A DNA stretch of 64,000 bases, from positions 62,001 through 126,000 of the forward strand of contig CAWKGV010000003.1 of the NCBI GenBank assembly GCA_963849305.1, read 5' to 3'. Shown here piece after piece: positions 43,303 to 52,267 of the stretch. The stretch is from CAWKGV01 sp963849305 (GTDB taxonomy: Bacteria > Pseudomonadota > Alphaproteobacteria > Acetobacterales > Acetobacteraceae). Numbering within the stretch: the first letter of the stretch is position 1; every line of letters starts with the position of its first letter. The translations under genes were made by a program, and so were the position numbers. The notes beneath the pieces are model-generated. The model did no database searches. It worked only from the letters and a program-made list of their open reading frames with translations, and was not told where the DNA came from.

Positions 43303-43827
43303 ATGACTCTCCTGGTCCTCGATCCCACCAACGAAACGGCACCGCTCCTCGGCGAGCCGGCACCGCGGCCCACCGCGCTCGCCGGCAAAACCGTCGGCTT
43401 CATCTCCAATGGAAAAGAAGGCACCAAGGGCTTCTTCGCGCATCTCGACCGGATGCTGCGCGATGAATTCGGCGTCGGCGACGTCATCACGCGGGTCAAG
43501 TCCAACTACAGCGCGCCGGCCGACGCGCGCATCCTGGACGAGGCGACGGGATGGGATGCCGTCATTACCGGACTCGGCGACTGAGGCAGTTGCTCGTCGT
43601 GCAGTTTGCATGACGCAGTTGCCGCCGAACGTCTCGGCGTTCCCGCGATGGCCGTGATGACCACGCGCTTCACCAGCGCGGCCGAATTGATGGCCCGCGT
43701 GCTCGGTTTTCCGGGCTATTCCTTCGCGGTCATCCCGCACCCGATCAGCAGCGCAACCGACGACGGCCTGCGCGACAGGGCCGCCGCCACGATTGCCCAG
43801 GCTCGCCGTCTGCTGCTTCGGCCATAG
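43303..43827 (+). CDS. UGSC-family selenoprotein (in-frame TGA read as selenocysteine)
   Basis: Starting at the ATG at 43303, the frame reads MTLLVLDPTNETAP, KTVGFISNGKEGTKGFFAHL and AVITGLGD, then a TGA at 43582-43584 (codon 94), followed by GSCSSCSLHDAVAAERLG, AVMTTRFTSAAELMA and GYSFAVIPHPISSATDDG to a TAG at 43825-43827. The downstream 80 codons are family-like and in the same frame, without a lesion. Thus the motif is U94-G-S-C, the signature of the UGSC family; homologs may have Cys in this place. A bacterial SECIS-type hairpin follows the TGA at once. A truncated 93-residue product is the alternative. The biochemical role of the family is not known. It is 34 bp downstream of its partner gene and convergent with livF. 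Confidence 0.85.
43585..43623 (+). promoter_or_regulatory. Bacterial SECIS element after the UGA of the UGSC gene
   Basis: Immediately after the TGA, GGCAGTTGC (43585-43593) pairs with GCAGTTGCC (43615-43623): 9 bp with two G-U pairs. TC (43594-43595) is bulged. GTCGTGC (43596-43602) pairs with GCATGAC (43608-43614): 7 bp with one G-U pair. The loop is AGTTT (43603-43607), with a G in its second position, about 18 nt from the TGA. These are the features used to recognise bacterial SECIS elements, including a bulged U and a GU in the loop as in E. coli fdhF. SelB would bind here to insert selenocysteine. Confidence 0.8.
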
Positions 43828-43855
43828 TTGTGCCGGCCGCTGCATATCGCGGCCC

Positions 43856-44578
43856 TCAACGGCCCAGATAGGCGTCCACCACCCGCCGGTCCGTCGCAAG
43901 CTCGGCCGCCGGCCCGGACAGCACGATCCGCCCGTGGTCGATGACATAGGCGCGATCGGCGGCCGATAGGCCGAGCGTCATGCTCTGCTCGGCCAGCAGC
44001 ACACTGACGCCCCGGCGGCGCAGCGTCGGCAACGTCGCGAACACCGACAGCACGATCTTCGGCGCCAGCCCGGTCGAGGGCTCGTCCAGCAGCAGCACGC
44101 GCGGGTCCGTCATCAGCGCGCGCGCGATCGCCAGCATCTGCTGCTCACCGCCGGAGAGAGTTCCGGCCCGCTGATGCCGACGCTCGTGCAGCACCGGGAA
44201 CATCTCGAACATCTGTGCCCGGAGCGCGGCACGCCGCTCGGGCGCGCATCGCCGCCCACCGAGTTCGAGGTGATCGAGGACGGACAAAAGCGGGAACAGC
44301 TCCCGCCCGCTGGGTACATGGCCGATGCCGGCGCGGGTGACGGTATGCGCCGGCTGTCCCGCGATCGTTTGGCCGAACAGGCGGATATCCCCGCCGCGCG
44401 GCGCGAGCAGCCCGGCAATGGCACGGAACAGCGTGGTCTTCCCGGCGCCGTTGGCACCGAGCACCACGACCACCTCGTTCGCGGCGACCTCCAGCGAGAC
44501 GCCGTGCAGAATGGTCAGCGGACCGATCCCCGCGACCACATCCCGCAACGACAGGGCCGGGCCTGACCCGCTCATCAT
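43856..44578 (-). CDS. livF: Branched-chain amino acid ABC transporter ATP-binding protein
   Basis: A 240-residue LivF-type ATPase with Walker A GANGAGKTTLF, signature LSGGEQQMLAIARAL, Walker B LLLDEPSTGLAP and AEQSM H-region. The tandem ATGs at 44578 and 44575 overlap the stop of the livMG gene. The frame is open far upstream only as a shadow of livMG. It is the last gene of the operon and is convergent with the UGSC gene. Confidence 0.93.
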   Translation of the reverse strand: MMSGSGPALSLRDVVAGIGPLTILHGVSLEVAANEVVVVLGANGAGKTTLFRAIAGLLAPRGGDIRLFGQTIAGQPAHTVTRAGIGHVPSGRELFPLLSVLDHLELGGRRCAPERRAALRAQMFEMFPVLHERRHQRAGTLSGGEQQMLAIARALMTDPRVLLLDEPSTGLAPKIVLSVFATLPTLRRRGVSVLLAEQSMTLGLSAADRAYVIDHGRIVLSGPAAELATDRRVVDAYLGR

Positions 44579-46350
44579 TGCGGCTCGCCCAGATAGGCAC
44601 GCACCACGACCGGATCCTGCAACACACGGGTCGGCACGTCGTCGGCGATCTTGCGCCCGAAATCGAGCACCACCATCCGGTCCGACAGGTCGGCGATGGC
44701 GGCGATCACGTGTTCGACGCAGGCCACGGCGGCCACGCCGTAGTCCTTCAGCCGGCGGATCACGGCGCGCACGTCTTCCTGCTCGTCGCGGGTCATTCCC
44801 GCCATCACCTCGTCCAGCAGCACCAGCTCGGGATTGAGCGCCAGAACGCGCGCGAACTCCAATAGCCGCTGATGGCCGGGCGACAGCCGCGCGACCCGAT
44901 CGAGCCACATCGGCGCGAACCCGACGGTGCGGATGACCCAGGCGGCGTGGTCCACCGCGCGTTGCCGCTGCCGGCCGTGCCGCGCGGCGAGCACCACGTT
45001 CTCCCACACGGTCATCTCGGCCATCACACGCGGGATCTGGAAGCTGCGCGCCATGCCGAGTTGCGCGCGCCGGTACGGCGGAAGTCTGGCGACCGAGCCG
45101 CCCATGAACAGGATATCGCCCGATGAGGGTGCGACGAAGCCGGTGATGGTGTTGAACAGCGTGGTCTTGCCCGCCCCGTTGGCGCCGATGATGCTGACCG
45201 TCTCGCCGGAACCGATGAAGAAGGAAACGTCGTTCAGCGCCACCAATCCGCCGAAACGCACGGTCAGGTCGCGCACCTCCAGTACCGGCACGCCCTCGAC
45301 GGCCTCCTTGCCCGGTTGCGGCGGTGCCCCGTCGGGCAGGGCGGCCGGCGCCAGCACGATGGGCCGGCGCAGCAGGCCCCACCGGTTGGCCAGCGAGACC
45401 AGCCCGCCGGGGAAGGCGAGGACGGTGAGGATCACCACCAGCCCGAACAGCGCCAGCTCCAGGTTCGGGAAATAGACGAGGAATTCTTCGCCCACGATCA
45501 TCAGCACCAGTGTGCCGAGGAACGGACCCCATACCGTGCCGATGCCGCCGAACAACACGAAGACCACGGTTTGCAGGTCGATCGTCGGGTCGAACATGCT
45601 GGGCGGGTCGATGTAGCTGCGATTCCACGCCACCAGCCCGCCGGCCAGCGCCGGCAGCGTCGCACTGAGAATGAAGGCCGCCACCTTCACGCGCGTCGCC
45701 GGCACGCCGAGCGCGGTCGCCGCCTCTTCGTCCTCGCGCACGCTCATCGCGTCCAAGCCGAAGCCGGCGCGCGCGACCCAGGCGGTGAGGCAAGCGCCGG
45801 CCAGCGCCACGACGCCGGCAAAGACATAGACGCCGAGCGGCGTCAGCGTGGCCGGCAGCGTCATGCCGCTGCCGCCGCCCGCATAGCTCCAATCGGAGAA
45901 CAACACGGCGAGGATGCGCGCGAGGCCGAACATCCCGAGCGCGAACAGGATGCCGCGCAGACGCAGCATGATCGGCCCGAGCACACCAGCCGCCAGTGCC
46001 GCCACGACGCCGCCGATGCAAATGGCGAAATACCAGGGGATCGGCGTGTGCTGCACCAGCACGCCGGTCGCGTAGGCGCCGATCCCGTAGAACGAGACCT
46101 GCCCGAAGGACAAATAGCCGGTGAAGCCGCTGATCAGGTTCCAACCGTAAGCCAGCGCGGTGAAGGTGAGGACGTCGGTGGCGAACTGGACCGTGTAGCG
46201 AGAGCCGACGGCCGGGATCGCCGCGAAGACGCCGGCCAGAACCAGTGCCACCGCCCCGCCCCGCAGCGCACGGGAGAACGGCGCCGCCGGGATCACCGGG
46301 GCCGACGCGACGGGCCGCTGCTCGTCCTGGCGCACCGCCGGCTCAGCCAC
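44575..46350 (-). CDS. livMG: Fused branched-chain amino acid permease and ATP-binding protein
   Basis: A 591-residue fusion. Residues 1-320 are LivM-like: transmembrane segments with AYGWNLISGFTGYLSFGQVSF, typical of the family. From about residue 345 a LivG-type ATPase begins: VPVLEVRDLTVRFGGLVAL, Walker A GANGAGKTTLF, variant signature LSPGHQRLLEFARVL and Walker B LVLLDEVMAGM. The LSPGHQ signature is a natural LivG variant. The fusion keeps a membrane and an ATPase subunit in one chain. It overlaps livF (4 bp) and livH (8 bp). Confidence 0.93.
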   Translation of the reverse strand: MAEPAVRQDEQRPVASAPVIPAAPFSRALRGGAVALVLAGVFAAIPAVGSRYTVQFATDVLTFTALAYGWNLISGFTGYLSFGQVSFYGIGAYATGVLVQHTPIPWYFAICIGGVVAALAAGVLGPIMLRLRGILFALGMFGLARILAVLFSDWSYAGGGSGMTLPATLTPLGVYVFAGVVALAGACLTAWVARAGFGLDAMSVREDEEAATALGVPATRVKVAAFILSATLPALAGGLVAWNRSYIDPPSMFDPTIDLQTVVFVLFGGIGTVWGPFLGTLVLMIVGEEFLVYFPNLELALFGLVVILTVLAFPGGLVSLANRWGLLRRPIVLAPAALPDGAPPQPGKEAVEGVPVLEVRDLTVRFGGLVALNDVSFFIGSGETVSIIGANGAGKTTLFNTITGFVAPSSGDILFMGGSVARLPPYRRAQLGMARSFQIPRVMAEMTVWENVVLAARHGRQRQRAVDHAAWVIRTVGFAPMWLDRVARLSPGHQRLLEFARVLALNPELVLLDEVMAGMTRDEQEDVRAVIRRLKDYGVAAVACVEHVIAAIADLSDRMVVLDFGRKIADDVPTRVLQDPVVVRAYLGEPQ

Positions 46351-47212
46351 GCAGCGAACCCCGCCGGAAACGCTGCGGCCGCAAAGCCATGAACGCGATC
46401 AGCAGCACGTAGGGCAGCACGTTCTCGGCATCGCCGCCGAGGAAGAACCCGGCGATCGACTGCGCCACGCCGAGCAGCACCGCGGCGATCGCCACGCCGA
46501 CATAGTTGCCGAGGCCGCCCAGCGCGATGATGACGAAGGCAAGGATGGTGATGTTGTCGGCGGACTCGGCGGCCATCGGAATGACCAGCACCAGCAGCAC
46601 GCCGGCGGCGGATGCCAGCCCGACGCCGAGCGCGAACGCCACCAGGCGCATCCGCCGGACATCGATCCCGCAGCTCGCCGCGCCGATGCTGCTCTGGGAC
46701 GCAGCGAGCAGTGCCTTGCCCAATGGAGTCCGGTTGAGCCCGAGATGCAGAAGCGCGGCCAGCGCGGCCCCGAACGCGCCGGAGACGAACAGCGCCTTGC
46801 CGATCGTGATGCCGCCGATCATCCAGGTGGACTGAAGATAGGGCAGGGAGACGTAATCCGAGCCGAACAACTGCAACGCCAGTTCGACCAGCACGTAGTC
46901 GAGGCCGAACGTCACCATCAGGCTCAGCAGCTCGGCGCGCCGGCCGTACTTCGCCAGGGGTTCCAGAAGCAGCGGCTGCAGCGCGGCGCCGACCCCGAAC
47001 ATGACCAGGAACACGACCGGCAGCACGATCAGCGGGCTCGACGCGCTATGGGCGCTGAACCATACGGTGAACAGCCCGGCCAGCACGATGAAGCTGCCGT
47101 GGGCGAGGTTGACCACGCCCATGACGCCGAAGATCAGGTTCAGGCTCTGCGCGATCAGTACGTAGGTGCCCCCGAGCAGGACGCCATCGACCAGAAGTTG
47201 TACCGCCAACAT
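46343..47212 (-). CDS. livH: Branched-chain amino acid ABC transporter permease
   Basis: A 289-residue membrane protein of LivH type, beginning MLAVQLLVDGVLLGGTYVLI with GVMGVVNLAHGSFIVLAG. About 8 transmembrane segments are visible, and the LivH-type loop is in the C-terminal half. The stop overlaps the livMG start by 8 bp. It lies 38 bp downstream of livK. Confidence 0.93.
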   Translation of the reverse strand: MLAVQLLVDGVLLGGTYVLIAQSLNLIFGVMGVVNLAHGSFIVLAGLFTVWFSAHSASSPLIVLPVVFLVMFGVGAALQPLLLEPLAKYGRRAELLSLMVTFGLDYVLVELALQLFGSDYVSLPYLQSTWMIGGITIGKALFVSGAFGAALAALLHLGLNRTPLGKALLAASQSSIGAASCGIDVRRMRLVAFALGVGLASAAGVLLVLVIPMAAESADNITILAFVIIALGGLGNYVGVAIAAVLLGVAQSIAGFFLGGDAENVLPYVLLIAFMALRPQRFRRGSLRG

Positions 47213-47250
47213 GACCTATGCCGCGCGATCGCAAGCGGCGCCGCGGCGGG

Positions 47251-48440
47251 TCACTGTCCGGGATATGGAACCAGCAGCTTGGCCTGCGCCAGATCGGGCG
47301 GGGTGATCAGCTTGATCACCCCATCCTGGACCTGCACCAAATTCTGGGAGAACCCTTCCGCCAGGCCATAAGCGTTCACCTTGAAGATCCCCTGGATCGT
47401 CGGCACCTGGTTGTGCAGCAGCCATTCGCGGATCTTCTCCTGGTCCAGCGACTTGGTCGCCGCGACCGCGGCGCCGAGCACCTCGACCGCGGTGAACCCG
47501 GCCGCGGCGTGATAGTCGGGGTCCGCATGGTATTTCGCCTTGTAGGCGGCGAGGAACTCCGGGTTGCCCGGCGTCTTGTAGTTGTCCCACCAGCCGGTGT
47601 TGGAGATGATGCCGTTCGCGAGCTTGCCGACCGCCTTGGTGAACGCCGCCTCGACCGGGCCGATGGTTTCGGCGAGGAAGCGCGGCGCGAACCCCTGGTC
47701 GTGCAATGCCTGGGTCAAACCGACCGCGTCCGGGTAGTAGCTGCACGCCATCACCACATCCGGGCGCGCGTTCTTGATCGCCAGCCCGATGGCGGCGAAG
47801 TCCGGCTGCGGCAGCGAGTAGGTGGTCTGGTACACCACCTTCATGCCGAGCTTCCGCGCCTGCTCGATGCGGGCCTTGTAGCAGGCGAGCGAATAGGCGG
47901 ATTTCAGCGCGAGCACGGCCACCGTGCTGGCGCCTTGCGGCTTGGCGATCGGCAGCAGCTCGTCGAGGTATTGCAGCGAGGAGGCGATGCCCTGGAAGTT
48001 CCACTTGTTGCCGTGCACGAAGATGTCGGGCAGCGAGGCGCCGGCCTCGATCGTGGCATATCCGTACTTGTTGATCAGCGGCGCGACCGCCTGCGTGATG
48101 CCGCTGGAATACGGGCCGAGCAACAGGTCAGCGCGGTCGTCGGTGATTAGCCGCGTGTAGAGCCGGACCGCGGTGCCGGGATCGCTTTTGTCGTCGTACA
48201 GTTTCAGCGTGAGCTTGCGCCCGAGCCAGCCGCCATGCGCGTTCGCTTGGTCGATCCCCAGTTCGATGCCGCGGGTCTGGTAGTCGGCGTCCTCCGCGAG
48301 AGGGCCGGTCTCGCGACGTGGTGGCGCCGATCACGATCGGAGCGGCGGCGCGCGCCGCGCCGCCGGCAAGCAGGCCGAGAAATGGGCAAAAGGAACGCGG
48401 CGCATAGCGCGGCACGGAAGCCGGATCTCGCTCTCTGCAT
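47251..48440 (-). pseudogene. livK: Branched-chain amino acid binding protein, frameshifted near the N-terminus
   Basis: From the ATG at 48440 (AGGGAG upstream) the signal peptide MQRARSGFRAALCAAFLLP is readable. The next part, LGLLAGGAARAAAPIVIGAT, lies in another frame, and from about 48310 the frame changes again to TGPLAEDADYQTRGIELG. The rest is intact: LLLGPYSSGITQAVAPL through GEYDYALK-like positions to VPYPGQ and the stop at 47251. Thus two single-base lesions (about 48375 and 48311) separate the parts. The mature domain is otherwise complete. Sequence error or recent inactivation are both possible. Confidence 0.8.
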
Positions 48441-48539
48441 GGCTCTCTCCCTTCGGTGCGGCTCGGCTGGTTCTCCGATCGGTTCTGTTTTGTCTCGAAC
48501 CGAATCCAGACTGGCTTCGTTGATTATGTCAAGCGCCCG

Positions 48540-48679
48540 TCACTCCGTGGGAGGTACGTCTGTGCGGGCGCGGAAAAAGGCACGGGCGGCGGAGCCGAAC
48601 GCGTCCAGCCGGCGGACGTCGAAGCGCGGGCAGAGTTCGGCTATTTCGGATCGGCGGGTTTCAATCAGCGGCAGCATGA
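48540..48679 (-). pseudogene. N-terminal remnant of a minimal nucleotidyltransferase (MNT)
   Basis: From the ATG at 48679 the minus strand reads MLPLIETRRSEIAELCPRF, then DVRRLDAFGSAARA. This is the MNT start up to the GSxA(R) catalytic motif; MNT proteins often act as antitoxins with HEPN partners. After GSAARA the similarity stops, so only about 35 residues remain. The intact part upstream of hsdM has no other gene. Confidence 0.6.
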
Positions 48680-48785
48680 GGCGGTGAGCATCGCATCCGG
48701 GGGCGCGGAGTGCCAAGCCTGCTCGATCCGGTTCCGGATGATCCAAGCGCGGTATTGTCGTCGGGACACTCGCAGGGGACTCGGC

Positions 48786-50768
48786 GTGAGCAACGGCGAT
48801 CTGAGCTGGATTACGAATTTCATCTGGGGCATCGCGGATGACGTGCTTCGCGATCTGTATGTGCGGGGCAAGTACCGGGACGTCATCCTGCCCATGACGG
48901 TGCTGCGCCGGCTCGATTCGGTGCTGGAGCCGACCAAGAAGGCGGTTCTGGAGATGAAGGCCACCTTGGACGCGGCCGGCATCACCAATCAGGACCCGGC
49001 GCTCCGGCAAGCCGCCCGTCAGGCATTCTATAATTCATCGAAATTCACCATGCGTGATCTCCGGGCGCGGACGAACCGACAGCAGCTCAGGGCCGATTTC
49101 GAAGCCTATCTGGACGGCTTCTCGCCCAACGTGCAGGAGATCCTGGACAGCTTCGAGTTCCGGAACCAGATCCCTCGCTTGTCCAAGGCGGATGCACTCG
49201 GTGCCCTGATCGAGAAATTCCTCGATCCCTCCATCAATCTTAGCCCAGATCCGGTGCTGAACGGTGATCGCTCGGTCAAGTTGCCGGGGCTCGACAATCA
49301 CGGCATGGGCACCGCGTTTGAGGAGCTGGTTCGCCGTTTCAACGAGGAGAACAACGAGGAAGCGGGCGAGCACTGGACGCCGCGCGATGCGGTGCGGCTG
49401 ATGGCGCGGCTGGTGTTCGAGCCGGTCGCGGATGCGATCGAGGATGGCACCTACATGCTGTACGACGGTGCTTGCGGTACCGGCGGCATGTTGACGGTGG
49501 GCGAGGAGATATTGCGCCAGCTCGCCGCCGAACGCGGCAAGCAGGTTTCCACGCACCTGTTCGGCCAGGACATCAACGCCGAGACCTACGCCATCGCCAA
49601 GGCCGACTTCCTGCTGAAAGGCGAGGGCGAGGAGGCGGACAATCTGGTGGGCGGCCCCGAGCATTCGACCTTGGCGAACGACGCCTTCCCGGCGCGCGAG
49701 TTCGATTTCATGCTGTCCAACCCGCCATACGGCAAAAGCTGGAAGAACGACCAGGAGCGGATGGGCGGCAAGGGCGGGATCAATGACCCGCGCTTCGTCA
49801 TCACCCACGCGGGCGACCCCGAATACGGCCTGATTACGCGGTCGAGCGACGGCCAGATGCTGTTCCTCGCCAACCTGCTGTCGAAGATGAAGCACAGCAC
49901 GAAGCTCGGCAGCCGCGTCGCCGAGGTGCACAACGGATCGTCGCTGTTTACCGGCGATGCGGGTCAGGGCGAGAGCAATATCCGCCGCTGGATCATCGAG
50001 AACGACTGGCTGGAGGCGATCGTCGCCTTGCCGCTGAACATGTTCTACAACACCGGCATCGCAACGTACGTGTGGGTGCTGAGCAACCGCAAGCCGGCGC
50101 ATCGGCGGGGCAAGGTGCAGCTCATCAACGCGACGGCGTGGTTCCGGCCGCTGCGCAGGAACCTGGGCAAGAAGAACTGCGAACTGTCGGCCGAGGACAT
50201 CGACCGGATCGTGTGCACCTTCCTGGCCTTCGAGGAGACCGAGCAGTCGAGGATCTGCGACAACGCCGCGTTCGGATACTGGAAGGTGACGGTCGAGCGG
50301 CCGTTGCGCGCCAAGGGCATTGATGGAGAGCGGGCGTATAGCCCCAAGGAGGTCAAGGCGCTCAAGGATGCGGGGCAGGTGGCCGAGGACGGCGAGCCGG
50401 TAATTCGCCGCATTCACAAGGGGACCAAGGTGGCGCCCGATCCGCTGCGCGGGCTGTTCCAGGCTATGATCGCGGGGCATCGCTGGGTGGTGGAGTACGA
50501 GCCGGATGGCGAGTTGCGCGACGCCGAACAGGTGCCACTGACCGAGCCGGGCGGCGTGGAGGCGTTCATCCGCCGCGAGGTGCTGCCGCACGCCCCGGAT
50601 GCCTGGATCGACGAGAGCAAGACGCAGATCGGTTACGAGATCAGCTTCACGCGATACTTCTACAAGCCGAAGGCGCTGCGCTCGCTGGAGGAGATTCGCG
50701 CCGACATCCTGGCGGTGGAGCGCGAGACCGAGGGATTGCTCGCGCAGATCATCGGAGCGGGCGCGTGA
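48786..50768 (+). CDS. hsdM: Type I restriction-modification system DNA methyltransferase
   Basis: A 660-residue protein with an N-terminal HsdM helical domain, AdoMet motif YDGACGTGGMLTVGE and catalytic NPPYGKSW. The GTG start at 48786 (SNGDLSWITNFIWG) matches the family and has AGGGGA upstream; the frame is open further 5' without similarity. It methylates adenine at a bipartite site set by HsdS. It appears intact, while hsdS and hsdR have lesions. Its stop overlaps the hsdS start. Confidence 0.94.
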   Translation: MSNGDLSWITNFIWGIADDVLRDLYVRGKYRDVILPMTVLRRLDSVLEPTKKAVLEMKATLDAAGITNQDPALRQAARQAFYNSSKFTMRDLRARTNRQQLRADFEAYLDGFSPNVQEILDSFEFRNQIPRLSKADALGALIEKFLDPSINLSPDPVLNGDRSVKLPGLDNHGMGTAFEELVRRFNEENNEEAGEHWTPRDAVRLMARLVFEPVADAIEDGTYMLYDGACGTGGMLTVGEEILRQLAAERGKQVSTHLFGQDINAETYAIAKADFLLKGEGEEADNLVGGPEHSTLANDAFPAREFDFMLSNPPYGKSWKNDQERMGGKGGINDPRFVITHAGDPEYGLITRSSDGQMLFLANLLSKMKHSTKLGSRVAEVHNGSSLFTGDAGQGESNIRRWIIENDWLEAIVALPLNMFYNTGIATYVWVLSNRKPAHRRGKVQLINATAWFRPLRRNLGKKNCELSAEDIDRIVCTFLAFEETEQSRICDNAAFGYWKVTVERPLRAKGIDGERAYSPKEVKALKDAGQVAEDGEPVIRRIHKGTKVAPDPLRGLFQAMIAGHRWVVEYEPDGELRDAEQVPLTEPGGVEAFIRREVLPHAPDAWIDESKTQIGYEISFTRYFYKPKALRSLEEIRADILAVERETEGLLAQIIGAGA

Positions 50769-52267
50769 TCGCGGGACCGCGGCCGTATCCGGAGATGAAG
50801 GACTCTGGGGTGGCGTGGCTCGGCGCGGTGCCCGCGCATTGGGAGATTAAGCCGAAATCGAGCCCTGTTTTCCGAGGTCAAAGAGAGCAACGCGCCGGAT
50901 GAGGCTCTTTTATCCGTCACAATCGCTCAAGGCGTGATCAAGCAATCGGAGCTTTTGGCCGAAACCTCAAAAAAAGACGGCTCCAATCTGGACAGGAGCA
51001 AATACAAACTCGTTCGAGCGGGCGATATCGCCTACAACAAGATGAGGGCTTGGCAGGGTGCGGTGGGCGTTTCGGATTTTCAAGGAATCGTCAGTCCTGC
51101 TTACGTGGTTGTTCGCCCGCGGCCCGGCTACGACCCACGATATTTCCATCATCTGCTGCGGACTCCGGGCTTCGCTAAAGAAGCCGAGCGATGGTCCTAC
51201 GGTATAACCTCAGACCAATGGAGTTTGCGCCCCGAGCATTTTAAAATGATCCATTGCCCGGCTCCTTCCCCGCAAGAGCAAGTGGCTGTCAGTTGCTTCC
51301 TCGACCACGCTGACCGGCGCATCCGGCGGTATATCGGGGCCAAGCAGCGGCTGATCCGGCTGTTGGAGGAGCAGAAGCAGGCCATCATTCACCGCGCAGT
51401 CACGCGCGGGCTCAACCCGAACGTGCGGCTGAAACCCTCCGGTGTTCAGTGGCTTGGAGACGTGCCGGAGCACTGGGAGGTTCGCCGCCTCAAGACGTTG
51501 GTAAGTGCCGTCGAGCAAGGCATAAGCCCTCAAGCCGAGAACTTCCTGGCGGATGCAGAATCTTGGGGAGTATTAAAGTCGGGCTGTTGCAACCGGGGCA
51601 TTTTCCGGGATTCCGAGCACAAGCGTCTTCCAGATGGCTTCGCCTTCGACCCATCTCTCAGGGTGAGCGTCGGGGATGTTCTGGTCTCTCGCGCGAGCGG
51701 ATCACCGCGGCTCGTTGGATCCGTCGCTCGCGTGATTTCATGCAGGTACAAGCTGATCCTATCCGACAAAACGTTCCGGCCTGTTTTCAACGGTTCTGTC
51801 GATCCAGACTTCATGGTCATCGCTATGAACAACCCGTACTATCGATGGCAAGTGGAGCAGGCTATTAGCGGCGCAGAGGGATTGGCCAACAATCTGCCAT
51901 TAGTAAGCCTCAAAGAGTTTCTATTTGCGTTGCCGCCGTTTAGTGAGTTGCAGGAGATTGTTTCACGTGTTCATGCGATGACTACCGAGCTTGAGCGCGC
52001 TCTTTCGTTGGCAGCCACGGACCTCGACCTTATTCGCGAGTACCGCACTCGCCTCATCGCCGATGTCGTGACCGGCAAGCTCGACGTGCGCGCGGTGGCA
52101 CTGCCGGATGACATGGAGGCGGCGGACGAGGCGGCCGAGTTGGACGAGGCGGAAATGTCGCTCACGGGTGGGCTCGGACCCCGAAGGGCGGCGGGATTTG
52201 TCGAGCCCGCCGAACCCCTCATGGCACCCGCACAACTACCGTGCTCGGCGACCGGAAACCAGTATGA
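50765..52267 (+). pseudogene. hsdS: Type I specificity subunit, frameshifted
   Basis: Starts at a GTG overlapping hsdM: MIAGPRPYPEMKDSGVAWL and VPAHWEIKPK, typical of HsdS. At about 50858 the frame is lost, and the rest resumes as RALFSEVKESNAPDEALLSV. The two target-recognition domains and the conserved helices (VPEHWEVRRLKTL near the middle; IREYRTRLIADVVTGKLDVR near the end) are present. The main frame stays open to 52517; another frame ends at 52267, overlapping the hsdR ATG, so the exact end is uncertain. Confidence 0.8.

Noticed and set aside
43582..43584. TGA as a simple nonsense mutation in the UGSC gene
   Set aside because: Other genes in the window are broken, so this was considered. 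But the position matches the family's Sec site, the hairpin follows at once and the downstream frame is undamaged.
43606..43827. A separate 73-codon gene starting at TTG
   Set aside because: It is the in-frame continuation of the UGSC gene after the TGA, not an independent gene.
45316..46392. Plus-strand frame of about 358 codons rich in Arg, Gln and His
   Set aside because: It is antisense to livMG and has shadow composition.
48456..48785. A longer hsdM start
   Set aside because: The frame is open upstream, but HsdM similarity begins at the GTG at 48786 and the upstream part overlaps the MNT remnant on the other strand.
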